Source of the DNA: Bradyrhizobium cosmicum
GTDB taxonomy: Bacteria; Pseudomonadota; Alphaproteobacteria; Rhizobiales; Xanthobacteraceae
Assembly (NCBI RefSeq): GCF_007290395.2
Contig: NZ_CP041656.2
Location: 2,914,001 to 2,978,000 of the forward strand
Reading direction: 5' to 3'
DNA length: 64,000 nucleotides
Shown: piece after piece, positions 52,625 to 62,085 of the stretch
How the letters are laid out: each line of letters opens with the position of its first letter
How positions within the stretch are numbered: position 1 is the stretch's first letter
Notes under the pieces: model-generated
The model's database searches: none
What the model saw: the letters and a program-made list of their open reading frames with translations, nothing else
Told to the model about the DNA's origin: nothing
Made by a program: the position numbers and the translations under genes

Positions 52625-54322
52625 ATGAGCTTTTTGAACAATCTGAAGATCGTATGGAAGGTCGCGCTGATCGTGGCCGTGATGGGCTGCGCGATGGTCG
52701 GCGTTGCCGCTTTCGGCACCCACGAGCTCTCCGCGACCGTCGACGGATTTACCGAACTGAGCGCAGCACAATCGGCGACTCTCAATCTCACGCGAGCCCA
52801 GCGCCGCATCGAGACCTATCATGCCGCGCTCTACGCGGTCTTCACCGAAGCGACCGAAGCGGGCAATGCCAATCGCCTCAAGACTGCAAACCAGAACCGC
52901 AACGAAATTCGCACGTTTCTCGATGCAGCGGAGCAGGACGATCCGACGCGCACCAGCGAGATCAAGAGCATCAGCGACCAGTTGAAGGCCGTGTTCGCCG
53001 GCTGTGATCCGGTGCTTCAGGCCGGCGCGCAGGCGACCAGCCCGGAGGAGAATTCGAGGGCTGCGGAACGCGCGCACAAGGAATGCGATCCCCTGATCGA
53101 CGCGTCGCTGGATCGCGTGGCGAAATTCACGGCCGAAGTGTCGAAGGTGGTTGTCCAACGCAAGGAAACGATCAATCGCGACGCCAAGTCCGCGACCTGG
53201 ACCGTGCTCGGCGTCAGTGCCGGCGGCCTTCTGATCGGCATCGCGATCGCGCTGTTCATCGGTCTCAATGCGATGTCCCGGCCGATCGCCCGGCTCAAGC
53301 TCGCGATGGAGGGCCTTGCCCGCAACGATCTCAATACCGAGGTGCCCGAGAAGGACCGCCGCGACGAGATCGGCGACATGGCCAAGACCGTCGAAGTGTT
53401 CAAGACCAACGCGCTCGAGGTCGAACGCCTCAAGGCAGCCCAGGTCGAAGTGGAGAAGCAGGCTGCGGAGCAGCGCCGCCGCGACATGGTCAGCCTTGCC
53501 GACGGCTTCGAACGCGCAGTCGGCGAGATCATCGAGACGGTGGGCTCGGCCTCTACCGAGCTCGAGGCGTCGTCCTCGACGCTCGCCACCACCGCACAGC
53601 GCGCGCAGGAACTGACCTCGGTCGTCGTGATCGCGTCGGGCGAAGCCACCGGCAACGTGCAGTCGGTTGCGACCGCCACGGAAGAGCTGTCCTCCTCGGT
53701 CAACGAGATCAGCCGGCAGGTCCAGGAATCCGCCCGGATGGCGGGCGAGGCCGTCACCCAGGCCCGCACCACGACCGAACGGGTCAGCGAGCTCTCGGTC
53801 GCGGCCACGCGTATCGGCGACGTCGTCGAACTGATCAACACCATCGCCGGCCAGACCAATTTGCTGGCGCTGAACGCCACGATCGAAGCGGCGCGTGCGG
53901 GCGAGGCCGGCCGCGGCTTCGCGGTCGTCGCCGCCGAGGTGAAGACGCTGGCCGAGCAGACCGCGAAGGCGACCGGCGAGATCAGCCAGCAGATTTCCGG
54001 CATCCAGTCCGCGACGCAGGACTCCGTCAACGCGATCCGCGACATCTCCGCGACGATCGAGCGTCTGTCCGAGGTGTCGTCGACCATTGCCGCGGCCGTC
54101 GAGGAGCAGGGCGCCGCGACCCAGGAGATTTCGCGCAACGTGCAGCAGGCTGCTCACGGCACCCAGCAGGTCTCGTCGAACATCACCGACGTACAGCGCG
54201 GCGCGGCCGAGACCGGCTCGGCCTCTTCGCAGGTGCTCTCGACTGCGAAGATGCTGGCATCCGACAGCACCCGGCTGAAGGACGAAGTCGGAAAATTCCT
54301 GCGAACGGTGCGCGCGGCGTAA
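52625..54322 (+). CDS. Methyl-accepting chemotaxis protein
   Basis: The 565-residue receptor has TM1 (10-31), a periplasmic four-helix-type sensor (32-190) and TM2 (191-217). A HAMP domain (217-270) and the signalling domain follow, with the hairpin tip [20 protein letters not shown], split over 405-425. It signals to a CheA kinase. No che genes are nearby. The ligand is unknown; the sensor has two Cys (CDPV and ECDPL) that may pair. There is no C-terminal CheR-tethering pentapeptide. Confidence 0.95.
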   Translation: MSFLNNLKIVWKVALIVAVMGCAMVGVAAFGTHELSATVDGFTELSAAQSATLNLTRAQRRIETYHAALYAVFTEATEAGNANRLKTANQNRNEIRTFLDAAEQDDPTRTSEIKSISDQLKAVFAGCDPVLQAGAQATSPEENSRAAERAHKECDPLIDASLDRVAKFTAEVSKVVVQRKETINRDAKSATWTVLGVSAGGLLIGIAIALFIGLNAMSRPIARLKLAMEGLARNDLNTEVPEKDRRDEIGDMAKTVEVFKTNALEVERLKAAQVEVEKQAAEQRRRDMVSLADGFERAVGEIIETVGSASTELEASSSTLATTAQRAQELTSVVVIASGEATGNVQSVATATEELSSSVNEISRQVQESARMAGEAVTQARTTTERVSELSVAATRIGDVVELINTIAGQTNLLALNATIEAARAGEAGRGFAVVAAEVKTLAEQTAKATGEISQQISGIQSATQDSVNAIRDISATIERLSEVSSTIAAAVEEQGAATQEISRNVQQAAHGTQQVSSNITDVQRGAAETGSASSQVLSTAKMLASDSTRLKDEVGKFLRTVRAA

Positions 54323-54362
54323 GCATTCGCGGTGGGCACCCGTCCGCCGCGAAACCCGGGAT

Positions 54363-54476
54363 CTAACGCGCGAGCAGGACACCAAGAGCGAGCATCAACA
54401 GCACGGCCGTCATGATGACGGCCGTTGCCGCGCCGGCGATGATCTTGGCCTTCTCTCTGGGCGTGGTGGGGTGCAT
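54363..54476 (-). CDS. 37-residue single-pass membrane protein
   Basis: ATG 54476 opens MHPTTPREKAKIIAGAATAV, followed by IMTAVLLMLALGVLLAR and a stop. The charged start and one long hydrophobic helix are typical of small membrane proteins. There is no strong ribosome site. It lies in the gap after the chemotaxis gene. Confidence 0.5.
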   Translation of the reverse strand: MHPTTPREKAKIIAGAATAVIMTAVLLMLALGVLLAR

Positions 54477-54575
54477 CGGTGCTGCAATCTACCTGATGTT
54501 GAACTCTGATCCAATCTGTGGTGAGTAGCCGCGCCCGCGACGCTCGCGGCCAACATCAATGTCCGAAGGTTGCCC

Positions 54576-55295
54576 ATGAACGAGGATGTCAGCGACGGCT
54601 GGGCCGCGTCCGCGGCCGCCTGGATCGTCGAGCAGGGTGAGGAGGGCGACTACGGTCGCCGCTTCGTGCTGGATGCGCCGATGCGGGCGCGGGTCGAAGG
54701 GCGAGGTTTCCGCACTGCGCTCGATGTCGGCTGCGGGGAAGGGCGTTTTTGCCGCCTCATGCAGCGTGCCGGCATCCGCACCACCGGCATCGATCCGACC
54801 GAGGCGTTGCTGGCGCGCGCCAGGGAACTGGACCCACGTGGCGACTATCGGCTCGGCCGCGCCGAGGTGATGGATTTCGATGCGGAATTCGATCTCGTCG
54901 TCAGCTATCTCAGCCTGATCGACATGCCGGATCTCGCCGCGGCGATCGCGAAGATGGTGGCGGCGCTGCGGCCGGGTGGCACGCTGCTGATCGCCAACAT
55001 GACCAGCTTCAATACCGCGGGGCCGCCCGAAGGCTGGACGCGTGACGGCGATGGCATCCCCCGCTTCGTGATCGACCATTACATGGAGGAACGCTGCAAC
55101 TGGGTGAGCTGGCGCGGCATCCGCATCCAGAACTGGCACCGTCCGCTCAGCACCTACATGACGCTACTGCTCGATCACGGGCTCCAATTGCGTCTGTTCG
55201 TCGAGCCACAGCCCACAGGCGGCGATCCCGACAGAAATGCGCGCCATCGCCGCGTGCCCTACTTCCACATCATGGAGTGGCAGAAGCCGGCGTGA
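54576..55295 (+). CDS. Class I SAM-dependent methyltransferase
   Basis: The 239-residue protein has motif I in LDVGCGEGRFCRLM (about 50-62), the acidic residue after strand 2 (TTGIDPTE) and motif IV-V phrases (FDLVVSYLSLIDM, ALRPGGTLLIAN). The substrate is unknown, probably a small molecule. The C-terminal part is His/Arg-rich. It is followed by a second methyltransferase gene after 75 bases. Confidence 0.9.
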   Translation: MNEDVSDGWAASAAAWIVEQGEEGDYGRRFVLDAPMRARVEGRGFRTALDVGCGEGRFCRLMQRAGIRTTGIDPTEALLARARELDPRGDYRLGRAEVMDFDAEFDLVVSYLSLIDMPDLAAAIAKMVAALRPGGTLLIANMTSFNTAGPPEGWTRDGDGIPRFVIDHYMEERCNWVSWRGIRIQNWHRPLSTYMTLLLDHGLQLRLFVEPQPTGGDPDRNARHRRVPYFHIMEWQKPA

Positions 55296-55370
55296 GCATG
55301 ACGGGAGGGGATTCCGGTTGCACGACCTGTTAGTGTGGTCACGACGGAATCCTGATTTGAGGTCCGCCCG

Positions 55371-56084
55371 ATGATCGCGAAACGTCCACCCGTGCTCGCC
55401 CACGACCGCTTCGTCGCCGATCGCGAGAATTTCTCCGGCCTCGATCTTGCGGCGCGGTTCGCGCGGATCGAGCAGACGAACCTCTGGGGCGCGGCCAGCT
55501 CGGTCTCAGGCCTCGGCTCGGAGGACCCGGCGACAGAAGCGATCCGGGAGGAGCTTCCTTCCCTGCTGCAACGGCTCGGCGCGCGCTCGCTGCTGGATGC
55601 GCCCTGCGGCGATGCCGGCTGGATCGGCCGCGTCGCGCTCGGCTGCGACTACACCGGCATCGACATCGTGCCGTCGCTGATCGAGGCCAATCGCCGGCGC
55701 GTGACGGCCGGCGAATTGTCCGGCCGGTTTTTCGTCGCCGACATTACGCGGGATGCGCTACCGCGCGCGGATGTCATTCTCTGCCGGGACTGCCTGGTTC
55801 ATTTGAGCTTCGCCAACATCGCCCGCGCCGTCACTCGCTTTGCCGACAGCGGCGCGCGCTTCCTGCTGGTCACGACGTTTCCCGAATGGGATGCCAATCG
55901 CGATTGTGAGGACGGCGACTGGCGCGCGCTGAACATGGAGCGAGGGCCGTTCAACTGGCCCGCGCCGCACGCGCTGATCAACGAGCGTTGCGAGGAGGGC
56001 GACGGCGGTTGGCGCGACAAGAGCATCGGGCTGTGGCGGCTGGACGAATTGCCCGATGGCGGCCTTGGTGCAGAGGCCGATTGA
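55371..56084 (+). CDS. Class I SAM-dependent methyltransferase (second type)
   Basis: The 237-residue protein has motif I in LLDAPCGDAGWIGRV (about 74-88), YTGIDIVPSLIE after it, and DVILCRDCLVHLSF in the motif IV place. It is not close to the preceding methyltransferase in sequence. This group is often found with glycan or nodulation-type loci, but no such genes are here. Confidence 0.88.
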   Translation: MIAKRPPVLAHDRFVADRENFSGLDLAARFARIEQTNLWGAASSVSGLGSEDPATEAIREELPSLLQRLGARSLLDAPCGDAGWIGRVALGCDYTGIDIVPSLIEANRRRVTAGELSGRFFVADITRDALPRADVILCRDCLVHLSFANIARAVTRFADSGARFLLVTTFPEWDANRDCEDGDWRALNMERGPFNWPAPHALINERCEEGDGGWRDKSIGLWRLDELPDGGLGAEAD

Positions 56085-56156
56085 AGCGACGCGGCATGCG
56101 AAGGGCTCCAGCCCCGGATTGCGCTACGCTCCATCGAGGCTACGGACGAACCGACG

Positions 56157-56423
56157 TCACGGGCGCGGCTTGCGGCATGACAGGACCAGCACCATCGTCG
56201 CGGGCTGGCCGACAACGCTCGCGACTGCGATGGCGATCTGCATGCTGTAGTCGGCGCTGATGACGCCCGCCATGTACTCGCTGCTGGCGTAGGCGATCAC
56301 GACGCCACCGGACAATTCCGCGCATCGAAACCCCTGGAAGTACGTATCGTATATTTTGGCACCAAGAATGAAATTGAGCTTGGCTTGAACGGCGAGGTCT
56401 TCTTCGTCAGTCAAAACAACCAT
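56157..56423 (-). CDS. Small protein resembling DnaA domain I
   Basis: The 88-residue protein begins MVVLTDEEDLAVQAKLNFIL and has the pattern of the DnaA N-terminal domain: a helix with ILG, then IYDTYFQGFRCAEL, a strand VVIAYASSEYMAGVI, a helix SADYSMQIAIAVA, and a strand TMVLVL. DnaA domain I binds DnaB and regulators. This one has no ATPase or DNA-binding part, so it may be a stand-alone interactor of replication or regulatory proteins. The match is by eye and moderate. GGAG lies five bases before ATG 56423. Confidence 0.5.
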   Translation of the reverse strand: MVVLTDEEDLAVQAKLNFILGAKIYDTYFQGFRCAELSGGVVIAYASSEYMAGVISADYSMQIAIAVASVVGQPATMVLVLSCRKPRP

Positions 56424-56604
56424 GAGGGCTCCGCATTCGGCACGAGATACGGAGCCGGGTGGCGGAGCGTTGTGCATGAGCCCATGCGTAGCCGGGTGGG
56501 AACGAAATGCACGGGCGCTCAAGAACAGGTGCGAGGGTGTAGTCCCTGATCGATGCCAGATGCAGTTGCGGCGCCTTTGCGCACGCAGGCAGCGCGTCGA
56601 ACGC

Positions 56605-56679
56605 TGGTGCCGGCTGAGGGGATTGAACCCCCGACCTTCGGTTTACAAAACCGCTGCTCTACCGCTGAGCTAAGCCGGC
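56605..56679 (-). tRNA. tRNA-Thr (anticodon TGT)
   Basis: The 75-base cloverleaf includes an encoded CCA. The acceptor GCCGGCT pairs with AGCCGGC, the D-arm is GCTC...GAGC, the anticodon loop TTTGTAA holds TGT, and the T-arm GGGGGTTCAATCCCC is intact. Confidence 0.97.
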
Positions 56680-56792
56680 GACGCTGGAATGCGGGCAGGA
56701 GCCGGCATCCGCCGGGGCTGTCCGCCCGTGCGCGTCGCAATATCAGACTTGGACGGAAAGTGCCAGAACCCGGCGATGGTTCACTGGCATGA

Positions 56793-56818
56793 AACAGGCG
56801 GCCCGAGGGCCGCCTGTT
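56793..56818 (-). terminator. Hairpin terminator of the 56843 gene
   Basis: AACAGGCGGCCC and GGGCCGCCTGTT are fully complementary over 12 bases. On the minus strand the stem ends in GTTTCATG. It lies 25 bases after the stop of the minus gene at 56843. Confidence 0.65.
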
Positions 56819-56842
56819 CGGTCTCGCTCAGATCATGTCTGC

Positions 56843-57322
56843 TTACTGGCAGAGATGCGGACGGCCGTCCTCGCCCTTGAAGTATGTGCCGGGCGTGCAG
56901 ACGAAGCCGTTGCGCTGGCCGTAGGTGCGGTTGTCCCAGCCGCGGCTGTCCCAACCGCGATTGTCCCAGCTATTGTCATAGGCGTAGCTGTTGTCCCAGG
57001 CGCGGGCAGGCGCAGTTGCGATCGCAGCCGCGGTGCCGACGGCGGCTCCGGCGACGCCGGCCGCGACGTCGGTCGGCCAGAAGCCGGTGCGGCTCCTGTT
57101 CCAGTCGTTGTTCCAGTCGCCATTGCTCTGGCGATAGGCCGCGCGGCGCTGACGGGTGCCGCTGTCGGTGTAGGGATTGCCCGGGCCGAGATTCTGGCAA
57201 TTGGCGTTGGGGAATTGGGCCGAGCAGCGGGCCGGATTGGTGATCACGGCCTGCGCCATGGCCGAGCCTGCCAGCATGGTGGATGCGACTGCGACGGCGC
57301 CGAGAAGCTTCATCTTCGTCAT
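56843..57322 (-). CDS. Exported Asn/Trp/Arg-rich protein of unknown function
   Basis: The 159-residue protein has a signal peptide (1-23, AMA-QA). A Cys pair follows (ARCSAQFPNANCQN), then a second Cys pair at the end (FVCTPGT, PHLCQ). The middle has repeats of WDNRGW/WDSRGW (about 110-135). GGGAGA eight bases before ATG 57322 fixes the start. It is probably a periplasmic or surface protein; I know no function. Confidence 0.75.
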   Translation of the reverse strand: MTKMKLLGAVAVASTMLAGSAMAQAVITNPARCSAQFPNANCQNLGPGNPYTDSGTRQRRAAYRQSNGDWNNDWNRSRTGFWPTDVAAGVAGAAVGTAAAIATAPARAWDNSYAYDNSWDNRGWDSRGWDNRTYGQRNGFVCTPGTYFKGEDGRPHLCQ

Positions 57323-57592
57323 TGTTGTCTCCCGTTTGATTGATGGGGTCTAAATGCTGGCGGCGGCGGATGTTCCGGTGACACAGCGCGATTATTCCTG
57401 CCGCGGGTCAAACGGATGTGAGCGCGTGTTCCAATGCGCGCGAGGCCCGTTAACGCTTCGCTAGCGCGCGTCGTCGCATTTGAGCGGCATGCGATCCTGC
57501 TGTGTTAGGCTTACCAGCATTTGGTGATGGGGCCTTAACCCTCTGTGCGTCGCGATCGGTTACGTTGCGGGCCGGATAAACGGGATCCTGTC

Positions 57593-58045
57593 ATGCGCGC
57601 ATTTGCGCTCGCTGCCTTTCTGATCGGACTGCCCGCGACGGCGTTTGCCGGCGGCGGCTTCGATATCGTCGTGCCCGGCCGTCCCGGCGTGCCGATCATC
57701 ATCAATGGCATCGACGCCTCCTACAGCGTCGTCGAGGGCGTCTGGGGTCTCGGCAAGAACGTCCAGGTGCAGCCCACCATCTATGGCGGGCGCTATGTCG
57801 CCGAGCGTCAGCCCGAGGACGTCGGCCATTATTATCCGACGCTGGGCTTGCGGCCGGGCTATGGCCGGCTCGAGGTCGAGCCGCCCGCGAACCGCAAATT
57901 GCCGAAGCCGGCCGAGAGTTATCACGAGAGCTGGAGCGCGCGATCCGCGCCGCTGCCGGCGCAGATGGACGTCCCCGTCAATCCGCCGGCGGTGATCCTT
58001 GCGCCTGAGTTCAACGACACTCCGCGGTACCGTCGGCCGCGCTGA
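57593..58045 (+). CDS. Exported protein of unknown function
   Basis: The 150-residue protein has a signal peptide (1-19, TAFA-GG). The mature part is beta-turn-rich (GGFDIVVPGRPGVPIIING, GHYYPTLGLRPGYGRLE) with a Pro-rich tail. It precedes the Tyr/Gly-rich gene at 58113 by 67 bases and is probably cotranscribed. ATG 57593 is used; the upstream frame to 57545 is not signal-like. Confidence 0.75.
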   Translation: MRAFALAAFLIGLPATAFAGGGFDIVVPGRPGVPIIINGIDASYSVVEGVWGLGKNVQVQPTIYGGRYVAERQPEDVGHYYPTLGLRPGYGRLEVEPPANRKLPKPAESYHESWSARSAPLPAQMDVPVNPPAVILAPEFNDTPRYRRPR

Positions 58046-58112
58046 AGTGCCCGGCGGTCGCCGGGTCAAGAAACGTCAAAATCCAACAAACGGAAATCAA
58101 CAGGAGAGAGTA

Positions 58113-58622
58113 ATGCGTCAGATGATTTCGGGACTGGTCGCGGCCGCTGCCGTGATGTTCGTCGGGGCCGCGCCGGCTGCTGCCTGCGGCTTCAATCCGT
58201 GCCAGCCGGTCGCGCCGGTCTATTCCGGCTGCAACACCGGTTGCGGTGGCTACGGTTACGGCGCCTATGAGCGTCTCGCCGAGCCGACCACGCAGTATTA
58301 TTACGTCAACCAGGGCCCGACCTATACAGGCCCGGGCGCCTTCGCGCCGTATCCGACCTACCGTGAGGACGCGGTCGTCGCGCCCGCCGAATATGGCTAC
58401 GGCCGTGGCTACGGTTACGGCTATCGCGCTGCTGCCGTCGTCGCGCCGGCCGCCTATCCCTATCGCCGCCCGTACTACCGTCCGTATCGCTACGGTTACG
58501 GTCCGCGCGCCGGCTATCTGCCGCGCACGCATTACGGCTACGGTCCGCGCTACGGCTACGCCCATCGCCACGCGCCCGCGCCCTACTACGGCGGTCACCG
58601 CGTGTTGCGCCGCTATTACTGA
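58113..58622 (+). CDS. Exported Tyr/Gly/Arg-rich protein
   Basis: The 169-residue protein has a signal peptide (1-24, AAA-CG). Cys-rich residues follow (CGFNPCQP, SGCNTGCGGYGYG), then many Gly-Tyr repeats (YGYGRGYGYGYR, YGYGPRAGYL). Low-complexity Tyr/Gly proteins of this sort are common, short-lived in evolution and possibly surface- or polymer-binding. GGAGAGAG precedes ATG 58113, and a good terminator follows. Confidence 0.8.
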   Translation: MRQMISGLVAAAAVMFVGAAPAAACGFNPCQPVAPVYSGCNTGCGGYGYGAYERLAEPTTQYYYVNQGPTYTGPGAFAPYPTYREDAVVAPAEYGYGRGYGYGYRAAAVVAPAAYPYRRPYYRPYRYGYGPRAGYLPRTHYGYGPRYGYAHRHAPAPYYGGHRVLRRYY

Positions 58623-58648
58623 TCGCCTGTTCGGTTGAGCCAGCGAAG

Positions 58649-58680
58649 CGCCCGTCCGCACCGTGCGGGCGGGCGTTTTG
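58649..58680 (+). terminator. Intrinsic terminator after the Tyr/Gly-rich gene
   Basis: The stem CGCCCGTCCGCAC / GTGCGGGCGGGCG has one G-T wobble and a tight loop, and is followed by TTTTG, 26 bases after the stop. Confidence 0.8.
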
Positions 58681-58686
58681 CTGTTC

Positions 58687-59517
58687 TCACCGCTTCATCA
58701 GCCCGAGCCGGCTCGCGCCGACATAGAGCGAGAGCACGGCGGCATTCGAGACGTTGAGGCTCTTGATCTCGCCGGGCATGTCGAGCCGTGCCACGATGCT
58801 GCAGGTCTCGCGGGTCAATTGCCGCAGGCCTTTGCCTTCGGCCCCCAGCACCAGCGCGAGCGGTTCGCGCAGCGGGACCTCGCTGAGATCTTCGCCGCCT
58901 TCGCTGTCGAGGCCGACGGTGAGGAAGCCGCGCTCGTTCAGTTCGGTCAGCGCGCGCGCGAGGTTCGGCACGGTGACAACAGGCACCAGCTCGAGCGCGC
59001 CTGAGGCGGCCTTGGCCAGCACGCCGGTGGCCTCCGGACTGTGGCGCGCGGTGGTCACGACCGCCTTCACCGCGAACGCCGCGGCGGAGCGCAGGATGGC
59101 GCCGACATTGTGCGGATCGGTGATCTGGTCGAGCACCAGCACCATGCCCTCGAGCTGCAGGTCCTCGATATCAGGCGAGGGCAGGGGATCGGCCTCGGCG
59201 AGCAGGCCCTGGTGCACCGCGTCGGGCGACAGCAGCCGGTCGATCTCCTGGGGCCGGACGATCTCGGGGGGGACCCGGGTTTCGATGTTTTCGTCCGCCA
59301 GCCGCCTTGCGGCGTTCTCGGTCAGCGTCAGCTTGCGGATCTGCCGCGCCGGATTGGCGAGCGCCATGGTGACGGTGTGCCAGCCATAGAGGATGACCGG
59401 CCCGTCGGGGTCCGAATCGCGCTCGCGCCGGGGCGGCCGGCCGGCCGATTTCCCGGGTTTTTTGAAGGGCTTACCGCCGCCGCGGCGACCTTTCGGGCCG
59501 AATTTTCGATCGTTCAT
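58687..59517 (-). CDS. rlmB: 23S rRNA (guanosine-2'-O-)-methyltransferase RlmB-type (SpoU/TrmH family)
   Basis: The 276-residue protein has a basic, Gly-rich N-terminal tail (1-35), an RNA-binding substrate domain (about 40-110) and the SPOUT knot. Family motifs are present: DQITDPHNVGAILRSA (motif 1), ALVLGAEGKGL (motif 2) and IKSLNVSNAAVLSLY (motif 3). It methylates a ribose in the ribosome's large RNA. The exact site (Gm2251 in E. coli) is by homology. ATG 59517 is used; TTG/ATG upstream at 59553 are less likely. Confidence 0.92.
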   Translation of the reverse strand: MNDRKFGPKGRRGGGKPFKKPGKSAGRPPRRERDSDPDGPVILYGWHTVTMALANPARQIRKLTLTENAARRLADENIETRVPPEIVRPQEIDRLLSPDAVHQGLLAEADPLPSPDIEDLQLEGMVLVLDQITDPHNVGAILRSAAAFAVKAVVTTARHSPEATGVLAKAASGALELVPVVTVPNLARALTELNERGFLTVGLDSEGGEDLSEVPLREPLALVLGAEGKGLRQLTRETCSIVARLDMPGEIKSLNVSNAAVLSLYVGASRLGLMKR

Positions 59518-59718
59518 GGGCTTGCTTGTGTCATGGGTCCCCGAATATGGCAATTTGGGCCTATCGGGGGTGATTTAGCTGGTCGTCTTGGTTGACTTTG
59601 CCCACCCGTTTCGCCCATAACCGCGCCCGGTCGCGTCCCCATCTGGGCTGTTGCGGCTTCAAGTTCCATGGCCGTCTTCGGTCGCCGGAAAGTCCGGCCC
59701 GATGTGCTGCCGTTGAGC

Positions 59719-59804
59719 GGGGGAGTGTCCCGAGTGGCAAAGGGAGCTGACTGTAAATCAGCCGTCTTATGACTTCGAAGGTTCGAGTCCTTCTTCCCCC
59801 ACCA
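59719..59804 (+). tRNA. tRNA-Tyr (anticodon GTA)
   Basis: The 86-base gene has a class II long variable arm. The acceptor GGGGGAG pairs with TTCCCCC, the anticodon stem CTGA...TCAG encloses GTA, the T-arm is GAAGGTTCGAGTCCTTC and CCA is encoded. Confidence 0.97.
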
Positions 59805-59921
59805 TCCTTCGCTCGCTTCGCGAGCTGCGGCTCGGCAAGCCGGCCAGATCATCGTCACGCGAAGCTAGCGAAGACTGTCACGCCATAGCCTGCAGGCCGT
59901 AGGCGGGACCGACTCAACGAG

Positions 59922-60953
59922 CTACCCCATCATCTCCCGCACCGTCGGCACCACCTTCCGCCCATAGAGCTCGATGCTTGTCATCAGCTTCTCGTGCGGC
60001 AGCGGCCCGGCCGAGTATTTCAGCTGGAAGCGCGAAATGCCGAGCGTCTTCGCGGTCTTGGCGATCTTGCGCGCGACCGTCTCCGGCGAGCCGACATAGA
60101 GCGAGCCGTGCTCGGCCTCGCTGACGAACTCGTCGCGGCCCATCGGCGGCCAGCCGCGCTCTTTGCCGATGCGGTCGCGCATCGCCTTGTAGTGCGGCCA
60201 CAGCTCTTCGCGTGCCTGCGCATCGGTCTCGGCGACGTAACCGGGCGAGTGCACGCCGATCGGCTGTGCGGGGCGGCCGAACTCCTTGAAGGCGCGGTGA
60301 TAGAGATCGACGAAGGGCGCAAAGCGCGCCGGATCGCCGCCGATGATCGCGAGCATCAGGGGCAGATCGTAATGCGCCGCGCGCACCACCGATTTCGGGC
60401 TGCCGCCGACGCCGATCCATGTCTTCAACGTGCCGTTCTCGACAGGAGGATAGACCAGCTGATCCCTGAGCGGCGGACGCAGCTTGCCTTCCCAGCTCAC
60501 CGGCTTCTGCGGCAGCAGGGTGGCGAACAGATCGAGCTTTTCCTCGAACAGCTCTTCGTATTTGCGCAGATCGAATCCGAACAGCGGAAAGGATTCCGTG
60601 AACGAGCCGCGGCCGAGGATCACTTCGGCGCGGCCGCTCGAGAGTGCATCCAGCGTCGCAAAGCGCTGGAACACGCGGATTGGGTCGTCCGAGGAGAGCA
60701 CCGTCACGGCCGAGCCGAGATGAATGCGTTTCGTGCGCGCCGCGATGGCCGCGAGCACGGTCTCGGGCGAGGAGATCGCGAAATCAGATCGGTGGTGCTC
60801 GCCGAGCCCGATGAAATCGAGGCCGAGCTCGTCGGCCAGCACCGCCTCGTCGACGACGTTGCGGATCACCTGCGCATGCGCAAGCGTGGTGCCGGAGGCA
60901 TCCCTGGTGACGTCGCCAAAGGTATCCAGTCCGAATTCGAGCGGTGCGGTCAT
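59922..60953 (-). CDS. LLM-class flavin-dependent oxidoreductase
   Basis: The 343-residue protein has the luciferase-like TIM barrel: LGLDFIGLGEHH near 43-54, a run of hydrophobic strands (IHLGSAVTVLSSDDP) and WIGVGGSPKSV near 185. It needs reduced FMN or F420 and an electrophilic substrate; which is unknown. Its closest groups include bacterial alkane or nitroalkane monooxygenases. It lies next to a quinone-oxidoreductase gene on the same strand. Confidence 0.92.
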   Translation of the reverse strand: MTAPLEFGLDTFGDVTRDASGTTLAHAQVIRNVVDEAVLADELGLDFIGLGEHHRSDFAISSPETVLAAIAARTKRIHLGSAVTVLSSDDPIRVFQRFATLDALSSGRAEVILGRGSFTESFPLFGFDLRKYEELFEEKLDLFATLLPQKPVSWEGKLRPPLRDQLVYPPVENGTLKTWIGVGGSPKSVVRAAHYDLPLMLAIIGGDPARFAPFVDLYHRAFKEFGRPAQPIGVHSPGYVAETDAQAREELWPHYKAMRDRIGKERGWPPMGRDEFVSEAEHGSLYVGSPETVARKIAKTAKTLGISRFQLKYSAGPLPHEKLMTSIELYGRKVVPTVREMMG

Positions 60954-61048
60954 CGATCAGGTCTCTGTGGGATGATCGGCCAGATCTAATGAACCGCAGC
61001 CAGGCCACAAGGGCGCGCACGGAAATGCTCGGTTTCCGTTCGTGAGGC

Positions 61049-62029
61049 CTATTTCGAGATCCGTACGACCATCTTGCCGAGGGCTGCGCGCGTTTGCATC
61101 GTCTTGAACGCCTCGCGAAAATCCTCCAGCGCGAAGACGCGGCCGACTGCGGGCTTCAGCTTGCCTTCGGCGAGCCAGCCGATCAGCTGGGACATCAGGC
61201 GCTTCTGGACGTCGGGCTCGCGCGTTGGGATTTGCGCGAGGTCGACGCCGAGCAGGGCGCCGCCCTTGAGCAGCGGCAGATTGAACGGCAGCGCGGGAAT
61301 GGCGCCGGCGGCGAAGCCAACCACGAGATGGCGTCCGCGCCAGGCGATGGAGCGAAACGCCTGCACCGAGATTTCGCCGCCGACCGGATCGAAGATCACG
61401 TCGGCGCCCTGTCCGCCCGTCAACTCCTTGAACGTGTCGCGCCAACCGGCCTGCGTGTAGTCGATCACCTCGTCGGCGCCGTGCGCCCGTGCGAACGCGC
61501 GCTTCTCCTCTGTCGATGCCGCCGCGATCACGCGGGCGCCGAGCAGCTTGCCGATCTGCACGGCCGCGGTCCCGGTGCCGCCGGCCGCGCCCAGCACGAG
61601 CAACTGTTCGCCCGCGACGATCATGGCGCGCGCGCTCAGGGCGTAGAGCGCAGTGAGATAATTGGCGCGGAATGAAGCGGCGACCTCGGGTGCAACGCCA
61701 TCCGGCAGCGGGTGGAGTGCTTCAGGCTTGACGACGATCTCTTCGGCGAGCGCGCCCGAGCGCGTCATGCCCATCACGCGCATGCCGGGCCGATAGCCTG
61801 CCGGCTCGCCCGGAGCCTCCGCCACAATTCCTGCAAACTCCGTCCCGGGAATGAAGGGCAGCGGATCCTTGGTCTGGTAGAGGCCTTGGATCTTCAAGCC
61901 GTCGACAAATCCAATTCCCGCGGCTTCCACCCGAATGCGCAACTGTCCGGGCTCGATCCGCGGAGACGGAACGTCCTTCAGCGCGATCTGATCGATGGGG
62001 GCGTATTGCTCGACGACGACGGCTTTCAT
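61049..62029 (-). CDS. NADPH:quinone oxidoreductase (zinc-independent MDR)
   Basis: The 326-residue protein has GroES-like N-terminal residues (VRIEAAGIGFVD-like phrase, PGTEFAGIV) and the Rossmann NADPH loop (VLGAAGGTGTAAVQIGKLLG, about 144-163). The zinc Cys are absent. It is a paralogue of the enzyme at 9138. AGAGG six bases before ATG 62029 fixes the start. Convergence of oxidoreductases here with the flavin enzyme suggests a shared stress or detoxification role, which is inference. Confidence 0.93.
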   Translation of the reverse strand: MKAVVVEQYAPIDQIALKDVPSPRIEPGQLRIRVEAAGIGFVDGLKIQGLYQTKDPLPFIPGTEFAGIVAEAPGEPAGYRPGMRVMGMTRSGALAEEIVVKPEALHPLPDGVAPEVAASFRANYLTALYALSARAMIVAGEQLLVLGAAGGTGTAAVQIGKLLGARVIAAASTEEKRAFARAHGADEVIDYTQAGWRDTFKELTGGQGADVIFDPVGGEISVQAFRSIAWRGRHLVVGFAAGAIPALPFNLPLLKGGALLGVDLAQIPTREPDVQKRLMSQLIGWLAEGKLKPAVGRVFALEDFREAFKTMQTRAALGKMVVRISK

Positions 62030-62085
62030 GGCGGACCTCTGTGGTTCCGGTGATCCTGACAGGTCCCGACGCCAGCCTCTTGTGT

